Assembly: GCA_021827225.1 (NCBI GenBank)
Contig: JAKAXG010000252.1
Span: 1-6,515 of the forward strand
Reading direction: 5' to 3'
Source: Actinomycetes bacterium
GTDB taxonomy: Bacteria > Actinomycetota > Acidimicrobiia > Acidimicrobiales > Palsa-688
Length of the DNA stretch: 6,515 nt
The translations under genes were made by a program, and so were the position numbers. Below, in pieces: positions 5,446-6,515 of the stretch (its first letter is position 1; each line of letters begins with the position of its first letter). A model generated the notes under the pieces. That model saw only the letters and a list, made by a program, of their open reading frames with translations, had not been told where the DNA came from and did not search any database.

Positions 5446-6515
5446 ATGAAGAGCAAGGCCGCGATCCTGTGGGAGACGCAGTCCAAGTGGAGCGTCGAGG
5501 ACATCGACCTCGATCCGCCCAAGGCTGGAGAGGTACTGGTCAAGCTGGCCGCGTCAGGGCTGTGCCATTCGGACGAACACCTCGTCACCGGCGACATGGT
5601 CCTGGATCCGGCGATGGCCGAGGCTTTCGGCCTGCGGCAACTGCCGCTGGTCGGCGGGCACGAAGGGGCGGGAGAGGTCGTCGAGGTCGGCCCGAACGTT
5701 ACGAGTCTGGCGCCGGGCGATCACGTGGTGCTCAGCTTCATACCGGCCTGCGGCCGCTGTCCGTCGTGCGCCATCGGTCAGCAGCACCTGTGCGATCTCG
5801 GCGCCTTCCTGCTGGCCGGCCGGCAGGTCACCGACTTCACTGCTCGTCACCGGGCCTCGGACGGCAGTGACCTGGGGATCATGTGCTGTGTCGGCACGTT
5901 CGAGCCGTACACGGTCGTGTCGGAAGCCAGCTGCGTGAAAATCGAGCCGCACATTCCGCTGGACAAGGCCGCCTTGGTTGGATGCGGGGTCACCACCGGT
6001 TGGGGATCGGCGGTCAACGCAGCCGACGTCCGCTCCGGTGAGACCGTGGTGGTCGTCGGCCTGGGAGGGATCGGAATGAACGCCGTACAGGGCGCCCGTC
6101 TGGCCGGCGCCGACAAGATCATCGCTGTCGACCCCCTCGAGAACAAGCGCCGGTCGGCCGCTACCTTTGGGGCCACCCACACCGCCTCCTCGATGGACGA
6201 GGCGGCAGCTCTCGTAGGCGAGTTGACCCGGGGGGCCATGGCGGACAAGGCCATCCTGACGGTCGGCGTCGCCTACGGGGAGCTGATCAATCCCCTGATG
6301 AACCTGGTCAAGAAGGCCGGGCGGGGAGTCGTCACCTCAGTCGCTCCGATGTCGCAGACCGACGTGAAGCTGGATCTCTTCATGCTGGCCATGAGCCGCA
6401 AGGAGCTGGTGGGCTGCATCTTCGGCAACGCCAACCCCCGCCGCGACATCCCTCGAATCCTCCAGCACTACATGGACGGAAAGCTGCTCCTCGACGAACT
6501 TGTCACAAATACATA
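5446..6515 (+). CDS. NDMA-type zinc-dependent alcohol dehydrogenase, C-terminus cut by right edge
   Basis: 356 complete codons are visible; family members run to roughly 370-385 residues, so only the extreme C-terminus is missing. It is a medium-chain dehydrogenase. The GroES-like domain carries the catalytic zinc ligands Cys40, His72-Glu73 (GGHEGAGEV) and Cys180 (LVGCGVTTGWGSA). The structural-zinc cysteines are 102, 105, 108 and 116. The Rossmann fold shows GLGGIG at 205-210 and Asp229 (IIAVDPLENKR), which indicates NAD(H) rather than NADP. Overall wording (FIPACGRCPSC, GCGVTTGWGSAV, NAVQGARLAGA) matches the NDMA-dependent alcohol dehydrogenase group, whose members keep the nicotinamide cofactor tightly bound and use an external electron acceptor. 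It should oxidise an alcohol to an aldehyde or ketone in the cytoplasm. ATG at 5446 follows GGGGAGG by five bases. It is divergent from, and probably co-regulated with, the binding-protein operon. The exact alcohol is unknown. Confidence 0.92.
   Translation, partial: MKSKAAILWETQSKWSVEDIDLDPPKAGEVLVKLAASGLCHSDEHLVTGDMVLDPAMAEAFGLRQLPLVGGHEGAGEVVEVGPNVTSLAPGDHVVLSFIPACGRCPSCAIGQQHLCDLGAFLLAGRQVTDFTARHRASDGSDLGIMCCVGTFEPYTVVSEASCVKIEPHIPLDKAALVGCGVTTGWGSAVNAADVRSGETVVVVGLGGIGMNAVQGARLAGADKIIAVDPLENKRRSAATFGATHTASSMDEAAALVGELTRGAMADKAILTVGVAYGELINPLMNLVKKAGRGVVTSVAPMSQTDVKLDLFMLAMSRKELVGCIFGNANPRRDIPRILQHYMDGKLLLDELVTNT

Noticed and set aside
5406..6254. Minus-strand and alternate plus-strand frames within the dehydrogenase
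   Set aside because: The plus-strand dehydrogenase frame carries all zinc and cofactor motifs throughout.

Overview
The window looks like chromosomal DNA of a high-GC actinobacterium. GC content is very high, especially left of about 2750. GTG starts and 4-base GTGA overlaps are common, and three protein types point the same way: a SARP-type regulatory domain, an NDMA-type zinc alcohol dehydrogenase and a heavily linker-extended substrate-binding lipoprotein. All calls come from reading the sequence; no database search was run.

Left part (1-1593, minus strand): a long reading frame that runs off the left edge. It has a signal peptide, a large extracytoplasmic domain I do not recognise, one transmembrane helix followed by Arg-Arg-Arg, a Pro/Ala-rich cytoplasmic tail, and then what reads as the first residues of a SARP/BTAD-type winged-helix domain. 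I interpret it as a membrane-tethered transcriptional regulator.

Middle (1779-2795, plus strand): divergent from that gene lies a compact run of small overlapping genes. They are a short membrane protein, an unrecognised 75-residue protein, an excisionase-type HTH protein, and a decayed tandem duplicate of that HTH gene. The only good ribosome binding site of the membrane protein is out of frame with its body across a run of seven C.

Right part (2766-5308 minus strand; 5446-end plus strand): a probable two-gene operon encodes an ABC-type substrate-binding lipoprotein and an amidohydrolase-2-like protein that lacks most of the usual metal ligands. It is transcribed divergently from an NDMA-type alcohol dehydrogenase cut by the right edge. 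The 137-bp divergent spacer carries two identical 13-bp palindromes. Each overlaps the -35 box of one of the two promoters, and each is centred 47-48 bp from its start codon, so one unseen repressor probably controls both sides. The likely theme is uptake and oxidation of a small organic compound, but the substrate cannot be read from the sequence and no permease, ATPase or regulator gene is in the window.
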